This document shows, one piece after another, positions 18,960 to 19,567 of a stretch of DNA of 19,567 nucleotides. The translations under genes were made by a program, and so were the position numbers. The notes beneath the pieces were generated by a model. The model saw nothing but the letters and a program-made list of their open reading frames with translations. It was not told where the DNA came from and searched no databases. The DNA lies in contig NQMI01000202.1 of the NCBI GenBank assembly GCA_002270565.1, forward strand, positions 15,580 to 35,146. The letters are read 5' to 3'. Position 1 is the first letter of the stretch; the number at the start of each line of letters is the position of its first letter. The DNA comes from Stenocarpella maydis (taxonomy: Eukaryota > Ascomycota > Sordariomycetes > Diaporthales > Diaporthaceae).

Positions 18960-19567
18960 ATATTATATGTGTTATATATTAATAAGTTTAATTATTATTA
19001 AGAAAATAATACTATTATTATTTATATATTTTTATATTTTTTAAAGCATATATATAACAAGGAAATTAATTACTTCATTTACGCTTTTATTATTATATTT
19101 AAGTTCTTCATTATATTAAAGGTAGCTTATAATCATATGTTTATGAAGAATAATATTAAAATTATATTTCAAAAGTTAAATTTCATTATTTTCAAGCTTA
19201 ATATCTGCTTTAAAACTCCAATATTAGTTATTTGTATCTATTTATAATAATAAAAGTGTTAAATACTATTTAATATTTAATAATTATTATTTCTCCCTAA
19301 TAATAAGAGTCTTAAATACACCCTAATATTTAATAAATTATTAAGTAATTAAGTTGTATTAAAAATAGGATTTGTATTTGTTAAAATGGCTTCTTTAAAT
19401 TAATTATAAAGGCTACTATTTCATTAGTAAAGGGAGTATAAGTAATAGTATACTTGATTATACTTATAATTAAGTAGATTTAAAGACTTTGAAAAACTAA
19501 TAAAGTATTTATTAAATATTTAAAGGCTAAAAGAACTTAAATATAGCTTAAAGTTGTATTTATTATG
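18960..19567 (+). pseudogene. Second RIP-decayed Fot1-like transposase relic (runs off the end)
   Basis: Same orientation and same family as the relic at 12180-13485. It is recognisable from YNKEINYFIYAFIIIFKFF (about 19050), then KVAYNHMFMKNNIKIIF, then KLNICFKTP (about 19195). At the nucleotide level, long stretches align, for example taagttctt-attatatt-aaggtagcttataat. Here the site taataaattattaagtaatt (19331-19350) is uninterrupted. More heavily AT-shifted than the first copy. Incomplete at the window edge. Confidence 0.75.

Overview
The window reads as an accessory, transposon-rich stretch of a filamentous ascomycete (Pezizomycotina) genome. Three signs support this. Spliced genes have introns of about 50-76 nt with CTGAC/CTAAC-type branch sites. 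Long AT-rich blocks show C-to-T decay typical of repeat-induced point mutation (RIP), with CAA/CAG codons turned into TAA/TAG. The recognisable protein families are fungal. No bacterial operon, rRNA, confident tRNA or CRISPR array is seen.

Left part (1-2.75 kb): AT-rich sequence, a perfect 14-bp tandem repeat, a roughly 12-bp minisatellite (about 1.15-1.44 kb), an unidentified ORF relic, and four inverted and direct copies of a TAACGTTT...GGGTTATA motif. From 2.7 to 7.9 kb lie two divergent, decayed genes that look like one mobile element. The minus-strand gene is a large transposase-like protein (DGFG and GDMPQ motifs, CACTA/Plavaka-like by inference). The plus-strand gene is an unidentified Pro-rich/RGG-box protein. 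They share a short region with a two-tier dyad. From 7.9 to 8.9 kb there is AT-rich non-coding sequence with a 16-bp repeat and a weak LTR-like unit.

Centre (8.9-16.2 kb): what remains of a small metabolic cluster. It holds an apparently intact alpha/beta hydrolase (minus), a truncated flavin monooxygenase-like gene (plus), and an intact five-exon monocarboxylate-type MFS transporter (minus). A 458-bp inverted-repeat element sits in the hydrolase/monooxygenase promoter region. The monooxygenase is split by a 2.4-kb RIP-decayed insertion carrying a pogo/Fot1-like transposase. That insertion is itself interrupted by a 463-bp insert with an AAATTA target duplication. The monooxygenase then ends at its first dinucleotide-binding glycines. 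By inference the three genes once worked together: oxidation of a substrate by the monooxygenase, ester or lactone cleavage by the hydrolase, and movement of a carboxylate by the transporter.

Right part (16.2-19.57 kb): the transporter's upstream region with a CGG-N6-CCG site, a well-preserved 405-bp MITE-like element with 46-bp terminal inverted repeats and an inner inverted repeat, then RIP-decayed AT-rich DNA with one GC-rich island. It ends in a second relic of the same Fot1-like transposase that runs off the window.
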